A DNA stretch of 64,000 nucleotides from an uncultured Sphingomonadaceae bacterium (GTDB taxonomy: Bacteria; Pseudomonadota; Alphaproteobacteria; Sphingomonadales; Sphingomonadaceae): positions 434,001 to 498,000 of the forward strand of contig CANMWO010000002.1 of the NCBI GenBank assembly GCA_947501695.1. Reading direction: 5' to 3'. Position 1 is the stretch's first letter. Each line of letters starts with the position of its first letter. Shown piece after piece: positions 34,682 to 43,746 of the stretch. Under the pieces are notes generated by a model that ran no database searches, was not told where the DNA came from, and saw only the letters and a list, made by a program, of their open reading frames with translations. A program made the position numbers and the translations under genes.

Positions 34682-34886
34682 CGGACCACCTCCTTTCGCT
34701 TGTTGATAAGATACGAACTGTTGCATTGAAAATCTCCGCTTGTTCGACATAATGAATGTGAATCAAACCGCACATGCGATCAAGACTTGAATTATTTTAA
34801 TTTGCTGTCAGAATATCGCGTTCCGCGGCTGACCGTCTCATCGCATCACCCCCACCATCCGGCACACAAATGTTCGCTACATGCGG

Positions 34887-35444
34887 CTAGTTGCGGCAAT
34901 CCTCAACGACGCGGGTAAATTCCGGCCAAATCGGGATGGCGAGCGATGCCAATCCGCTTGTTTGAACCGCAAACCGGCCGCGGCTAAAGGCAATACGGTC
35001 CATCATATAGTCGGTAACTGGCAGCGCGATGGCAGCATAGTTGAGCGGTCCACCACTGTTGCGTGCAGGATAACTTTGCAGACCGGAACTGGCCCGTAGC
35101 GTCATTTGCGCGCCGCTATTGGCAACTGTGCCCTCACGCGACAGAAACAACTGATTGCGACCCTGATCACAGCGTATCATGAAGGTGGCTTCTGCATTGG
35201 GCGCGCCAAATAAAGCGATCGAGCCGCGATCATCCCGTCGATAGACCCAATCACCTTCAGCCAGCGGCCAATCTGTCCAGTCACCACTAAGTGGTTCTGG
35301 CGCGGGCGGTGGGGCCGGAGCTGGCGCGGGTGCGGGTGCGGGTGCGGGCGCCGGGGTATCCGTTGGAGCAGGCGTTGGTGATGGCACCACGCCGGAACAA
35401 CCGGACGCTAACAATATGGCGGGAAAGGCAAAAATGATTCTCAT
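34887..35444 (-). CDS. Lipoprotein with Pro-Ala repeat linker
   Basis: I start it at 35444, where a signal peptide with lipobox LASGC begins (185 residues). A Pro-Ala repeat linker follows (about 10 PA units, coded by a simple repeat near 35290-35385), probably spanning the space to the peptidoglycan or outer membrane. The C-terminal 130 residues (DWPLAEGDWVYRRDDRGSIALFG, then FMIRCDQGR and MTLRASSG) form an unassigned beta-rich domain seen in sphingomonads. It is divergent from tlyA. Confidence 0.7.
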   Translation of the reverse strand: MRIIFAFPAILLASGCSGVVPSPTPAPTDTPAPAPAPAPAPAPAPPPAPEPLSGDWTDWPLAEGDWVYRRDDRGSIALFGAPNAEATFMIRCDQGRNQLFLSREGTVANSGAQMTLRASSGLQSYPARNSGGPLNYAAIALPVTDYMMDRIAFSRGRFAVQTSGLASLAIPIWPEFTRVVEDCRN

Positions 35445-35492
35445 ATATCGAATATGGTCAAAAGCATCGGCTTCGGCTAGTCCCAATCTTAT

Positions 35493-36293
35493 ATGACATC
35501 AGATGAAGCCCGCCCGGCGAAAACCGCTCCACCCACTGAGGTGGGTAAAGTAAAACCAGCAAAACTGCGAATTGACCAGATATTGGTGGAGCGCGGACTG
35601 GCAGAAAGTCGCGCTAAGGCGCAAGCATACATCATGGCCGGCTTGGTAACAGCCGGCGATCAGAAGGTCGACAAACCCGGCCAGAAATATCTAAATGACA
35701 TATCCGTCGATCTCAAAGGCAAAGATCACCCCTGGGTCTCGCGCGGCGGGATCAAGCTCAATCACGCGCTGGACCATTTTGATATCTCAGTAACCGACAT
35801 GACAGCAATTGACGTTGGTAGCAGCACCGGCGGTTTCACCGATGTCATGCTGAGCCGGGGTGTGGCTAAGGTTTACGCGGTAGATAGCGGCACCAACCAG
35901 CTTGCATGGAAATTGCGGCAAGATGATCGGGTAGTGGTCCATGAACAAACCAGCGCGCGAATATTGACGGACACACATATCCCCGAGCCGGTTGATCTGA
36001 TCGTCTGCGATGCCAGCTTCATTTCGCTGACCAAAGTACTCGACCGGCCCATGACCTTTGCAAAACCGGGGGCGCAGATGGTCGCGCTGATCAAGCCGCA
36101 ATTTGAAGCGGAACGCGCGGATGTTGGTAAAGGCGGCGTGGTCCGTGATGCCGCCGTGCATGACCAGGTTTGTGAAAAGGTTCGCGACTGGTTGATCAGC
36201 AAAGGCTGGACCGTAAGCGGTGTGGCTCAAAGCCCGATTACCGGACCAAAGGGCAATGTCGAATTTTTGATCTTTGCCGTTAAACCGCAATAA
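35493..36293 (+). CDS. tlyA: TlyA-family rRNA 2'-O-methyltransferase
   Basis: A 266-residue protein with an N-terminal S4 RNA-binding domain (LRIDQILVERGLAESRAKAQAYIMAGLV) and an FtsJ-like Rossmann methyltransferase domain (VSRGGIKLNHALDHF, IDVGSSTGGFTDVMLSRG, VCDASFISLTKVL, LIKPQFE). TlyA enzymes methylate ribosomal RNA at Cm1409 and/or Cm1920; some relatives act as hemolysin-named proteins. An S4 domain plus the K-D-K-E-like set (Lys in RGGIKL, Asp, Lys, Glu) supports methyltransferase activity. Confidence 0.9.
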   Translation: MTSDEARPAKTAPPTEVGKVKPAKLRIDQILVERGLAESRAKAQAYIMAGLVTAGDQKVDKPGQKYLNDISVDLKGKDHPWVSRGGIKLNHALDHFDISVTDMTAIDVGSSTGGFTDVMLSRGVAKVYAVDSGTNQLAWKLRQDDRVVVHEQTSARILTDTHIPEPVDLIVCDASFISLTKVLDRPMTFAKPGAQMVALIKPQFEAERADVGKGGVVRDAAVHDQVCEKVRDWLISKGWTVSGVAQSPITGPKGNVEFLIFAVKPQ

Positions 36294-36354
36294 TGGCTCA
36301 CACTGAGATCAGACGGCTTGCCATTAGTCTCGGCGGCTATTAGCGCATCATCAC

Positions 36355-37521
36355 ATGGCAAACTCTACAGACAATACGCCCGTCCCCTTCGGCATTGACC
36401 AGGGTCTTTCGATAATGCACCTCGTTGATGAAGGTGTCACATGGCTGAGCAATAATTATATTGAGCTGCTTGTCACCATCGCAATCGGCACCCTCATCTT
36501 CTTTGTGCTCGGGGCGATAAAACGATACGCGGCCCGGCAAGTGAGCAATAATGAAGGCCTGATCGGTTATCGTGCCATCATCACCCAGGCGATTGCCCGG
36601 ACCAGCAAGTTTTTCATGTTCATGGTCTCTGCGCAATTGGTAGCAAGCTATTCCAACGCGCCGGCCGACATTGCTCAGATCGTGGGCTTTCTGTTCACAA
36701 TTTCTATAGTGGTGCAGGTTGCGATCTGGCTGCGTGAACTGATCCTCGGCTTTTTCACCCGTAAACTGTCCGCTGATCCGAGCCAGAGCGATACTCTGCA
36801 GAACGCAATGTCGCTGATCCGTGTGCTGGTTACCTGCGTGATTTTTGCGATTGCGACCATTGTCATTCTCGACAATCTCGGTGTCGATGTCACCGGCCTG
36901 GTCGCGGGTCTTGGTGTGGGCGGTATTGCCATTGGCCTTGCTGCACAGGGGATATTTTCCGATCTGTTCGCAGCGCTTTCGATCATCTTCGACAAGCCGT
37001 TTCGACGCGGTGAATTTATTAGCTATGACAATACCACCGGCAGGATAGAAGAAATTGGTTTAAAAAGTACCCGGCTTCGAGCCGTCACTGGAGAGGAAAT
37101 CATTATTTCCAACACCAATTTGCTCGACAAGGAAATCACCAATCTCACCCAATTGGGCCGCCGCCGGACGCGTTATGGCATTGGGGTTATTTATCAAACA
37201 GAGCCAGATGATGCGCGGCGTATTCCTGGCTTGCTGAAACAGATAGTCGAAGATAATGGCGCCAAATTTATCCGCTCCGGCTTTGTCGGCTTTGGCGACA
37301 GCTCAATCAATTTCGAACTCGATTTTGACATTATGAGCAGTGACTATGAGGTCGTCTACGAGGGTCGCCACAAAATCGGCCTGGCCATATTGCAAAAATT
37401 CAATGAGGAAGGTCTGGAATTTGCTTATCCTACGCAAACTACCTTTACCTCTGCGCCAGATGGCAAGATGATCATGCCCTATCCAGAAGGCGGCTTTCCG
37501 GTTCATATTCAAGAGAGCTAG
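36355..37521 (+). CDS. MscS-family mechanosensitive channel
   Basis: A 388-residue membrane protein with four or five N-terminal helices and the MscS pore helix VAGLGVGGIAIGLAAQGIFSDLFAALSIIFDKPF, the Gly/Ala-rich TM3 of the family, followed by the cytoplasmic beta domain (RRGEFISYDNTTGRIEEIGLKSTRLRAVTGEEIIISNT). The C-terminal alpha/beta domain is short. It would release solutes on hypo-osmotic shock. Confidence 0.92.
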   Translation: MANSTDNTPVPFGIDQGLSIMHLVDEGVTWLSNNYIELLVTIAIGTLIFFVLGAIKRYAARQVSNNEGLIGYRAIITQAIARTSKFFMFMVSAQLVASYSNAPADIAQIVGFLFTISIVVQVAIWLRELILGFFTRKLSADPSQSDTLQNAMSLIRVLVTCVIFAIATIVILDNLGVDVTGLVAGLGVGGIAIGLAAQGIFSDLFAALSIIFDKPFRRGEFISYDNTTGRIEEIGLKSTRLRAVTGEEIIISNTNLLDKEITNLTQLGRRRTRYGIGVIYQTEPDDARRIPGLLKQIVEDNGAKFIRSGFVGFGDSSINFELDFDIMSSDYEVVYEGRHKIGLAILQKFNEEGLEFAYPTQTTFTSAPDGKMIMPYPEGGFPVHIQES

Positions 37522-37655
37522 CTTGCCGTAGCGTCAGCGCAAAGACAATAACTTGTCAGGACCAGTGGCAAAGAAAAACCTTGTTAATTGCCCGATTAAA
37601 AGAGACAATGCGCGCCAAATTCGACTCAAAAATCTCACTATAAAGGAACTTAATC

Positions 37656-38834
37656 ATGCGTGACGCAGTCATCGTTTCCACCGCCCGGACCCCTATCGGA
37701 CGCGCCTATAAAGGTGCTTTCAACGCAACAGCGGGCCCAACACTCGGCGCTTATGCAGCAAAAGCAGCTGTGGAACGCGCTGGCATTGATCCAGCTTCCG
37801 TTGATGATGTAGTCTGGGGCAGCGCGCTGCAGCAAGGTTCACAGGGCGGAAACCTCGGACGTAACGTAGCACTCCGCTCCGGTTTTCCGATTGAAGTGCC
37901 CGGCATGACATTGGACCGCCAATGTTCATCCGGTTTGATGGCTATTGCAACAGCGTCCAAGCAGGTCACAATTGACCGCATGGATGTCGTTGTTGGTGGC
38001 GGACAGGATTCCATTTCTACCGTGCAAACTCCTGAAATGCGCATGGCACCGGACAAAGCGTTGGTGGCGATGCATGACGATATCTACATGCCAATGTTGC
38101 AAACTGCTGAGGTAGTTGGCGCGCGCTATGGCATTTCCCGCGAAGCTTGCGACGAATATGCGCTGAAATCCCAACAACGCACCGCAGCAGCTCAGGAAGC
38201 TGGTAAGTTTGACGACGAAATTGTCGAGGTTACTGCAACCATGGGTGTTCAGGACAAGGAAACCAAAGAGATTTCCATGCACGAAATCACGCTCAGCAAA
38301 GATGAAGGCAATCGCCCATCAACAACGCTGGAAGGTTTGCAATCTCTGAAACCTGTGCTCGGCGAAGACAAAATCATTACCGCTGGTAACGCGTCCCAGC
38401 TTTCCGACGGTAGCTCTGCCAGTGTGGTTATGGAAGCAAGTGCCGCAGAAAAAGCCGGCCTGAACCCGCTTGGCCGTTATGTCGGCATGGCGGTTGCTGG
38501 CACCAAGCCTGATGAAATGGGCATTGGTCCGGTTTTCGCGATCCCCAAATTGCTCGAACGCTTCAACCTGAAAATGGATGATATCGGTCTTTGGGAACTG
38601 AACGAAGCCTTTGCTGTACAGGTGCTTTATTGCCAACAGAAGCTAGGCATTCCTGACGAGCTGTTGAACGTCAATGGCGGCTCCATCTCCATCGGTCACC
38701 CTTATGGCATGACCGGCGCACGTTGCACCGGCCACGCACTGATCGAAGGCAAGCGCCGCGGCGCGAAATATGCCGTGGTTACGATGTGCATCGGTGGCGG
38801 ACAAGGCGCAGCCGGCTTGTTCGAAATACTCTAG
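37656..38834 (+). CDS. Thiolase (acetyl-CoA acetyltransferase/acyltransferase)
   Basis: A 392-residue type II thiolase. The acyl-accepting Cys90 lies in [11 protein letters not shown], the His348 in [13 protein letters not shown] and the second catalytic Cys378 in [11 protein letters not shown]. It either condenses two acetyl-CoA or cleaves 3-ketoacyl-CoA; sequence alone does not decide between atoB/phaA and fadA-like roles. It is followed by a short hairpin and an ABM-fold gene. Confidence 0.92.
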   Translation: MRDAVIVSTARTPIGRAYKGAFNATAGPTLGAYAAKAAVERAGIDPASVDDVVWGSALQQGSQGGNLGRNVALRSGFPIEVPGMTLDRQCSSGLMAIATASKQVTIDRMDVVVGGGQDSISTVQTPEMRMAPDKALVAMHDDIYMPMLQTAEVVGARYGISREACDEYALKSQQRTAAAQEAGKFDDEIVEVTATMGVQDKETKEISMHEITLSKDEGNRPSTTLEGLQSLKPVLGEDKIITAGNASQLSDGSSASVVMEASAAEKAGLNPLGRYVGMAVAGTKPDEMGIGPVFAIPKLLERFNLKMDDIGLWELNEAFAVQVLYCQQKLGIPDELLNVNGGSISIGHPYGMTGARCTGHALIEGKRRGAKYAVVTMCIGGGQGAAGLFEIL

Positions 38835-38849
38835 ACAGGACAAATATCC

Positions 38850-38877
38850 CGGGGCTGACACAATGATGTCGGCCCCG
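38850..38877. other. Intergenic hairpin between thiolase and ABM genes
   Basis: An 11-bp stem (CGGGGCTGACA with TGTCGGCCCCG, one G-U pair) around a six-base loop. No T-tract follows on the plus strand, so it may be a processing or stability element, or a weak terminator. Confidence 0.4.
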
Positions 38878-38905
38878 ACCCAACAAAAACATAAGAGGAT
38901 GGATC

Positions 38906-39199
38906 ATGACAGCAGTAGGCGTAGTGGCGACTTTAACGGTAGCAGAAGGTAAAAATGCAGATTTCGAAGTAGCCTTTAAAGAGCTGATGGCGGCCGTCCA
39001 GGAAAATGAGCCCGGCAATGAATTTTACTCTGTCTTCCAGTGCAAGGATAATCCCCAGCAATATAAGGTGCTTGAACGCTATGTCGATCAGGCGGCTCTG
39101 GATGCCCACGGCAAATCCGACCATTTCCGCGCCAGCGGCCCCAAGCTTGCCCCTTGCATGGCGGCCGCTCCTGTGATCGAGCATCTCGACGGCATCTAG
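38906..39199 (+). CDS. Antibiotic biosynthesis monooxygenase (ABM) fold protein
   Basis: A 97-residue ferredoxin-like ABM protein (VGVVATLTVAEGKNADFEVAFKELMAAVQENEPGNEFYSVFQCKDNP ... YVDQAALDAHGKSDHFRA), with the conserved Glu-Pro and Asp-x-x-His-Ser-His-like pattern. GAGGATGG precedes the ATG. Functions vary in this family, from quinol monooxygenase to heme degradation; none can be assigned here. Confidence 0.85.
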   Translation: MTAVGVVATLTVAEGKNADFEVAFKELMAAVQENEPGNEFYSVFQCKDNPQQYKVLERYVDQAALDAHGKSDHFRASGPKLAPCMAAAPVIEHLDGI

Positions 39200-39274
39200 C
39201 TGGATCAATCATCACAAATGGCACAATGCCGGCGACGTGATACCGGTAAGCCCCGGTCTCATCGCTGGTGTGGT

Positions 39275-40219
39275 TTAATCGGCGTTGCGAGAGGTGAGTT
39301 CTTTCTCAACTCGTTGCAACATTGCAGAGCTCTGCATCGAAGCGGACACATCCGCTGGCGAGTTATAGAGCGAGCTCAGTAATACCAAGTCCATTTCACT
39401 AGCCGAAGCGGGGCGCTTGCTATCCGGTTGAACGGAATCGAATAGAGCAAGAATGGAATAGGCGGGTGCTTTGCTGGCCTGATCTTCTCTCGTATCAATA
39501 TAGGAACGCATCGCCGCATAATCGGCAATCTGAACGGTTGTCAGATCAACCAGCGCATCTTTTTCGATTAGCAAGAAAGAATGGGTCATATTCTGTTCGG
39601 TTGTTCGCTTTATCCTCGACTTCACGTTTGAATTCATTGTTGCAACTTCAGTCTTTGCTTGTTCATCAGTTGGAAGAATGTCCGTTTCATCCGAATTTTG
39701 CAGAGCACCGGTTTCAGCCGAACCGGTTTGAATGCGTTTCCACGCGTAAGCCGGGCCGCCACTGTTGGCGATCCGCGCTCTCTGATGCGGTGCCATACTG
39801 CCAAATACCCGTGATCTTTTTTTCCGCAACGTTGAAATGGCTTCTTCGCCATCGGCCACGACCATAACGAAGACATTGGGGGCACAGCCCTCACCGGCAA
39901 CCTTCATATCAGCGGCCATGGCGATGCCACGCATACGTTGTTCTACTTGTTTTACATTCTGCTCAGATAAACCAACGACTTTAGGACAAACGGCGCCCGG
40001 GAAGCGGGCATATTGTCCTTCGTGCCGTCCGCCTTTCGGCGTCGCGATGGTTGTCCGGATAAAGTCGGCAATAGCATCTTTTGTCGTTTTGGTCCCGGTG
40101 ACAACAATATCATCGTCCGAGGACCGTGGATCGGTAAGCGTTGCGATCGAAGGAGCTGGAAAGAGCGCAATTCCCGTCACCAATCCTAAACCGACGAGAA
40201 TATTCTGCTTCATTTTCAT
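39275..40219 (-). CDS. Conserved exported protein of unknown function
   Basis: A 314-residue protein with a signal peptide (NILVGLGLVTGIALFPAPSIA) and a DDDIVVTGTK segment like those after the signal in sphingomonad TonB-dependent proteins, but no beta-barrel. A core domain (ARFPGAVCPKVVGLSEQNVKQVEQRMRGIA ... CAPNVFVMVV) with paired Cys follows. I know similar proteins only as uncharacterised sphingomonad secreted proteins. GGAG lies upstream of the start. Confidence 0.65.
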   Translation of the reverse strand: MKMKQNILVGLGLVTGIALFPAPSIATLTDPRSSDDDIVVTGTKTTKDAIADFIRTTIATPKGGRHEGQYARFPGAVCPKVVGLSEQNVKQVEQRMRGIAMAADMKVAGEGCAPNVFVMVVADGEEAISTLRKKRSRVFGSMAPHQRARIANSGGPAYAWKRIQTGSAETGALQNSDETDILPTDEQAKTEVATMNSNVKSRIKRTTEQNMTHSFLLIEKDALVDLTTVQIADYAAMRSYIDTREDQASKAPAYSILALFDSVQPDSKRPASASEMDLVLLSSLYNSPADVSASMQSSAMLQRVEKELTSRNAD

Positions 40220-40387
40220 AGCAAGCTCCTTTTCACCACAGAAGCTTGCACAATGTGCGTTTGATGTAAAGCCAGCTGCCAGTGGCTGCTGGCAATTAGA
40301 GAAGAAGCAAGCTGACGGGTGCTAGCCAAATACCATTAGCTATAACACTACTATACATATGCGTTTTGTTGCGCCACATATCGGCAT

Positions 40388-41161
40388 ATGGAACTGCAGC
40401 TAGAAAATAAAACTGTCCTCGTCACCGCAGGTAGCAAGGGTATCGGATTAGCAACGGCATTGGGCTTTCACAAATGTGGCGCCAAAGTCGCCATTTGCGG
40501 TCGTTCACAAGATAGTCTGGATGCAGCCGCCGCTCAGATGCCCGGCTGTTTAGCGCTGACAGGCGATGTATCAAAATCAGAAGATATTGACCGAGTCATC
40601 CACGAGGTCACAGCAAAATTCGATGGTATCGATATATTGGTGAACAACGCAGGTGGGCCACCGCCCGGTCTTTTTGCAGAGCTCGCGGACGAGGATTGGG
40701 ATAAAGCGATAGAGTTGACTTTAATGTCCGTCATCCGTGCAACGCGGTTGGTACTGCCTCATATGCGCTCCCAGAAATGGGGACGGATCATCAATATTTC
40801 CTCCTCTGGCGTGAAACAACCTGTTCCGGGCCTGACCTTATCCAATAGTATTAGAATGGCTGTACTGGGCTGGGCCAAGACGCTCGCTAATCAAGTCGCG
40901 GGCGATAATGTGCTGGTGAACACGGTTTGCCCGGGATTCACAAACACCGACAGGGTTACGCAAATCCTTGAAGCGCAATCTGCAGCTTCGGGCAAGACTA
41001 CTAACGAAATTGCCGCCGCGATTGCCGCTGCAATTCCGATGCAACGGATCGGTCAACCAGAAGAGGTCGCCAATCTAGCCGTTTTCCTTGGATCAGAAGC
41101 GGCAAGCTATATCACGGGAACATCCATCCAAGTAGACGGTGGATCAGTACAAGGGTTCTGA
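40388..41161 (+). CDS. SDR-family protein lacking the usual catalytic Tyr and Lys
   Basis: A 257-residue Rossmann protein of the short-chain dehydrogenase family: TAGSKGIG cofactor loop, NNAGG (86-90), active-site Ser around 138-140, and PGFTNTDR. Where a classical SDR has Tyr-x-x-x-Lys, this one has Ser152 and Arg156 (LSNSIRMAV). This subgroup with a SN-x-x-R motif occurs in several bacteria and its activity is unclear, so a standard ketoreductase role should not be assumed. Stand-alone gene. Confidence 0.8.
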   Translation: MELQLENKTVLVTAGSKGIGLATALGFHKCGAKVAICGRSQDSLDAAAAQMPGCLALTGDVSKSEDIDRVIHEVTAKFDGIDILVNNAGGPPPGLFAELADEDWDKAIELTLMSVIRATRLVLPHMRSQKWGRIINISSSGVKQPVPGLTLSNSIRMAVLGWAKTLANQVAGDNVLVNTVCPGFTNTDRVTQILEAQSAASGKTTNEIAAAIAAAIPMQRIGQPEEVANLAVFLGSEAASYITGTSIQVDGGSVQGF

Positions 41162-41405
41162 AACGGCTAGCCAACATTGGGAAAGAGATGATAAACAATA
41201 GTCAGCCGTCGACCAAGTTAATAGTGGCTTATCCCAAAGCTCTTCAATAAGTTGATATGAAAATAAATGGGCCGATTGGTGTACGCAGGTGCTTGAACGA
41301 TTAAGCGCGGGGCAGCGGCAAAGCTGTCTATTGTGGTGCCCATAAAGGGATCAACGAATAAAGCGCAGAGCCAAAAAATTTGGCCGATAGATACAGGGGA
41401 ATATC

Positions 41406-41906
41406 ATGCTGAGCGAGAAGCGGCGAACATTGCTGGTACTGAACGGGGTTGGATTGCTGATTTCCTCAGCTCTCGCAGGTTGGCTCTACTTCTTTTTCCT
41501 GTTGGGAGCACTTGATCTGTGGCCGCTATTTACAGATATTCCAGTTGAAATTGGTGGTGACCGGCGCGCATGGAACATGGCGCATCTTGAAGGCATCACC
41601 AATGGTTTGATCTTGATCGCACTGGCCGCTGTAGCGCCGTTTGTGCGACTGGGAGCCAAAGGCCAGACATGGCTGTTCTGGTCATCGCTGACTTATGCTT
41701 GGCTTTTTACACTGCCGGCCATTGCCAATGCGGTTTTCGGCACGAGGGGTCTTGAATTTGGTGGCGGGCCCTTCCCCGGTGACGTGACAATCAATAACAT
41801 CATTTATCTGTTCGGCTGGCCGCCAATTGTCGCGGTGCACATTGGTTTCGGGTTGTTCGCATGGGGCGCATGGCGACATTATAAAACATTGGGGAACCCG
41901 TCATGA
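41406..41906 (+). CDS. Four-helix membrane protein, HAB mutase/StyC-like
   Basis: A 166-residue integral membrane protein with four helices. The segment NMAHLEGITNGLILIALA recalls the conserved HLEG-x-x-NG motif of styrene-oxide isomerase/hydroxylaminobenzene mutase-type proteins, which use a heme-binding four-helix bundle. This is a motif resemblance only. It overlaps the next gene by four bases, so the pair is probably co-translated. Confidence 0.6.
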   Translation: MLSEKRRTLLVLNGVGLLISSALAGWLYFFFLLGALDLWPLFTDIPVEIGGDRRAWNMAHLEGITNGLILIALAAVAPFVRLGAKGQTWLFWSSLTYAWLFTLPAIANAVFGTRGLEFGGGPFPGDVTINNIIYLFGWPPIVAVHIGFGLFAWGAWRHYKTLGNPS

Positions 41907-42787
41907 GCAATATGTTATCGCGCGATGGCTATCCCGATATCATCGTCCGTTCGATCCCCTTTGCCTTTGATGAGCAAATTAATCCTGTTTGGCATCCCGA
42001 CCGCCCCGAATGGAGTCACATGCTCAACGGTGCGTCACTCACCATGCCCTATCTGGAACCGTTTCTGATCAAGACGGTCAAAGAAGGATTGAAAAATGCC
42101 AGCAATCAGGAACTGAAAAAAGACGTCTATGGTTTCATTGGCCAAGAGGGACAGCATTATCAGAACCATCGCCGCTATAACGAGATATTGAAGCAGGGCC
42201 ACTATCCCGATTTGGCCGATGTCGAAGCGAATATGGAAAGTGATTACCGGCGCTTGCAAGGCAAGAGCCTGCGCTGGCGTGTGGCCTATGCTGCCGGATT
42301 TGAAACCATGACCATGGGCATAACCGAATGGTTGATCAAAGACCGGCGGGACCTTTTTGCTGGTGCCGATCCTGCAGTAACCTCTCTGGTTTTATGGCAT
42401 ATGGTCGAAGAAACGGAACATAAGAATGTTGCATTTGATCTGTATCAGGACCTGTTCGGTTCCTATTGGTCGCGCGTCTGGGGCTTGATTTTTGCGACCT
42501 ATCATGTGGCGAAGTTTAGCCGTCAAGCTTATAGAAAGATGCTGAAAAAGGACGGCTTATGGAAAAGCTGGCGGAGCCGGTTGCGGCTCTATCGAATGAT
42601 CGCGCGATTTTTTGTGAACATCTCGCCAGCCATGATCAAATCTGTGCTGCCCGGCTATCATCCCAGCAAGATTGAAGACCCCGACTGGGTATCGCGCTGG
42701 ACCAACGCTTATGCCCATTTGCCGAAAAACAGCATTCCGCTGCTCAATACGGCGGATCCTGAAATCCCGGCACAATTCTCCACCTAG
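41903..42787 (+). CDS. PF10118-type metal-dependent hydrolase
   Basis: A 294-residue protein with a ferritin-like di-metal pattern: GQEGQHYQNHRRYN (E-x-x-H) and MVEETEHKNVAFDLYQ (E-E-x-E-H), plus FETMTMGITEW. These match the 'predicted metal-dependent hydrolase' family PF10118. No substrate is established for the family as far as I know. It is coupled to the StyC-like membrane protein, so the two may act on the same hydrophobic compound; inference. Confidence 0.8.
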   Translation: MSNMLSRDGYPDIIVRSIPFAFDEQINPVWHPDRPEWSHMLNGASLTMPYLEPFLIKTVKEGLKNASNQELKKDVYGFIGQEGQHYQNHRRYNEILKQGHYPDLADVEANMESDYRRLQGKSLRWRVAYAAGFETMTMGITEWLIKDRRDLFAGADPAVTSLVLWHMVEETEHKNVAFDLYQDLFGSYWSRVWGLIFATYHVAKFSRQAYRKMLKKDGLWKSWRSRLRLYRMIARFFVNISPAMIKSVLPGYHPSKIEDPDWVSRWTNAYAHLPKNSIPLLNTADPEIPAQFST

Positions 42788-42819
42788 ACCGGGTAAGCGT
42801 CGTCGCTCGTTTGATCTGG

Positions 42820-43746
42820 CTATGGCTTTTTCGGTTTGCGCGCCCGCAGCGCCACCAGCAATCCCGCCATCGCCAATAGCGCGCCGGCGGCTGGCAAAGC
42901 GGTCCACACATAATTCTCAAACAGGGTCGATAATATCATCGCCACGACCGGTACCAGCACGCTGGAATAGGCCGCTTTTCCTGCGCCGATTTCTCTAAGC
43001 AGAGAAAAATAGAGTGGGAAGGTAATGACCGAACCGACAATCGCAAGATAGACTATGCCGCCAAGATAGGCCGCGCGCATTTCGATGACTGGTGGCCCGA
43101 CCGTGATCCATGACAAGATGACGTTGATCAGCGCACCCCAGAACATAGCCCATGCCAATAATGTGAGGATCGGATAGCTTTTGAGTTTCGGTAGAGCCTG
43201 CATCACATTGGCGACAGAGGCAGACAATATCCCGCCAACCGCTAGCGCCACGCCCAAGAGAACATCGGCAAGTGTCGCAGGTGAGCTTTTATATTCGTGC
43301 CAGAATAGCAGCCCGATCCCGACTGCGGCAATGGCCGATCCCGCCATAAAGGCACCGTTAATTCGTTGGCCTAGGAATATCCGGCCCAATATCGCATTGG
43401 GTACCATAAGCAGAGCAAAGAGCACTGCCACCAGGCCAGAGGTAATAAAAAGTTCGGCATTATAGACAAAGTTAAAGTTGAACGAGAATTGGGCGATGCC
43501 GATCAGAACCGCCCAGAATTGCCCTTTTGTTCCCAGCCGAAATGGCAGCCGCTTGAAGCCGACCAGCACGAACATTGCGGCCGCAGCGATCATGAACCGG
43601 TAGCTGACGGACCAGCTCGGCGGAACGTCGGAAATCTGATCCTTGATCACCAGCCAGGTCGAGCCCCAGATCACGGAAACCAATAGAAATGGCAGTAATA
43701 TTCGCGGCGTCAGTAAACTGGCTTCGCCGCCCTGCTGAGCGCTCAT
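42820..43746 (-). CDS. EamA/DMT-family transporter
   Basis: I start it at 43746 (308 residues), overlapping the threonine aldolase stop by four bases; the longer frame only re-reads that gene. Ten hydrophobic helices, with the N-terminal LLPFLLVSVIWGSTWLVIKDQ typical of EamA proteins, a duplicated five-helix layout and a Lys/Arg-rich C-terminus. Probably an exporter of small metabolites or amino acids; its link to threonine aldolase might mean amino-acid export. Confidence 0.87.
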   Translation of the reverse strand: MSAQQGGEASLLTPRILLPFLLVSVIWGSTWLVIKDQISDVPPSWSVSYRFMIAAAAMFVLVGFKRLPFRLGTKGQFWAVLIGIAQFSFNFNFVYNAELFITSGLVAVLFALLMVPNAILGRIFLGQRINGAFMAGSAIAAVGIGLLFWHEYKSSPATLADVLLGVALAVGGILSASVANVMQALPKLKSYPILTLLAWAMFWGALINVILSWITVGPPVIEMRAAYLGGIVYLAIVGSVITFPLYFSLLREIGAGKAAYSSVLVPVVAMILSTLFENYVWTALPAAGALLAMAGLLVALRARKPKKP

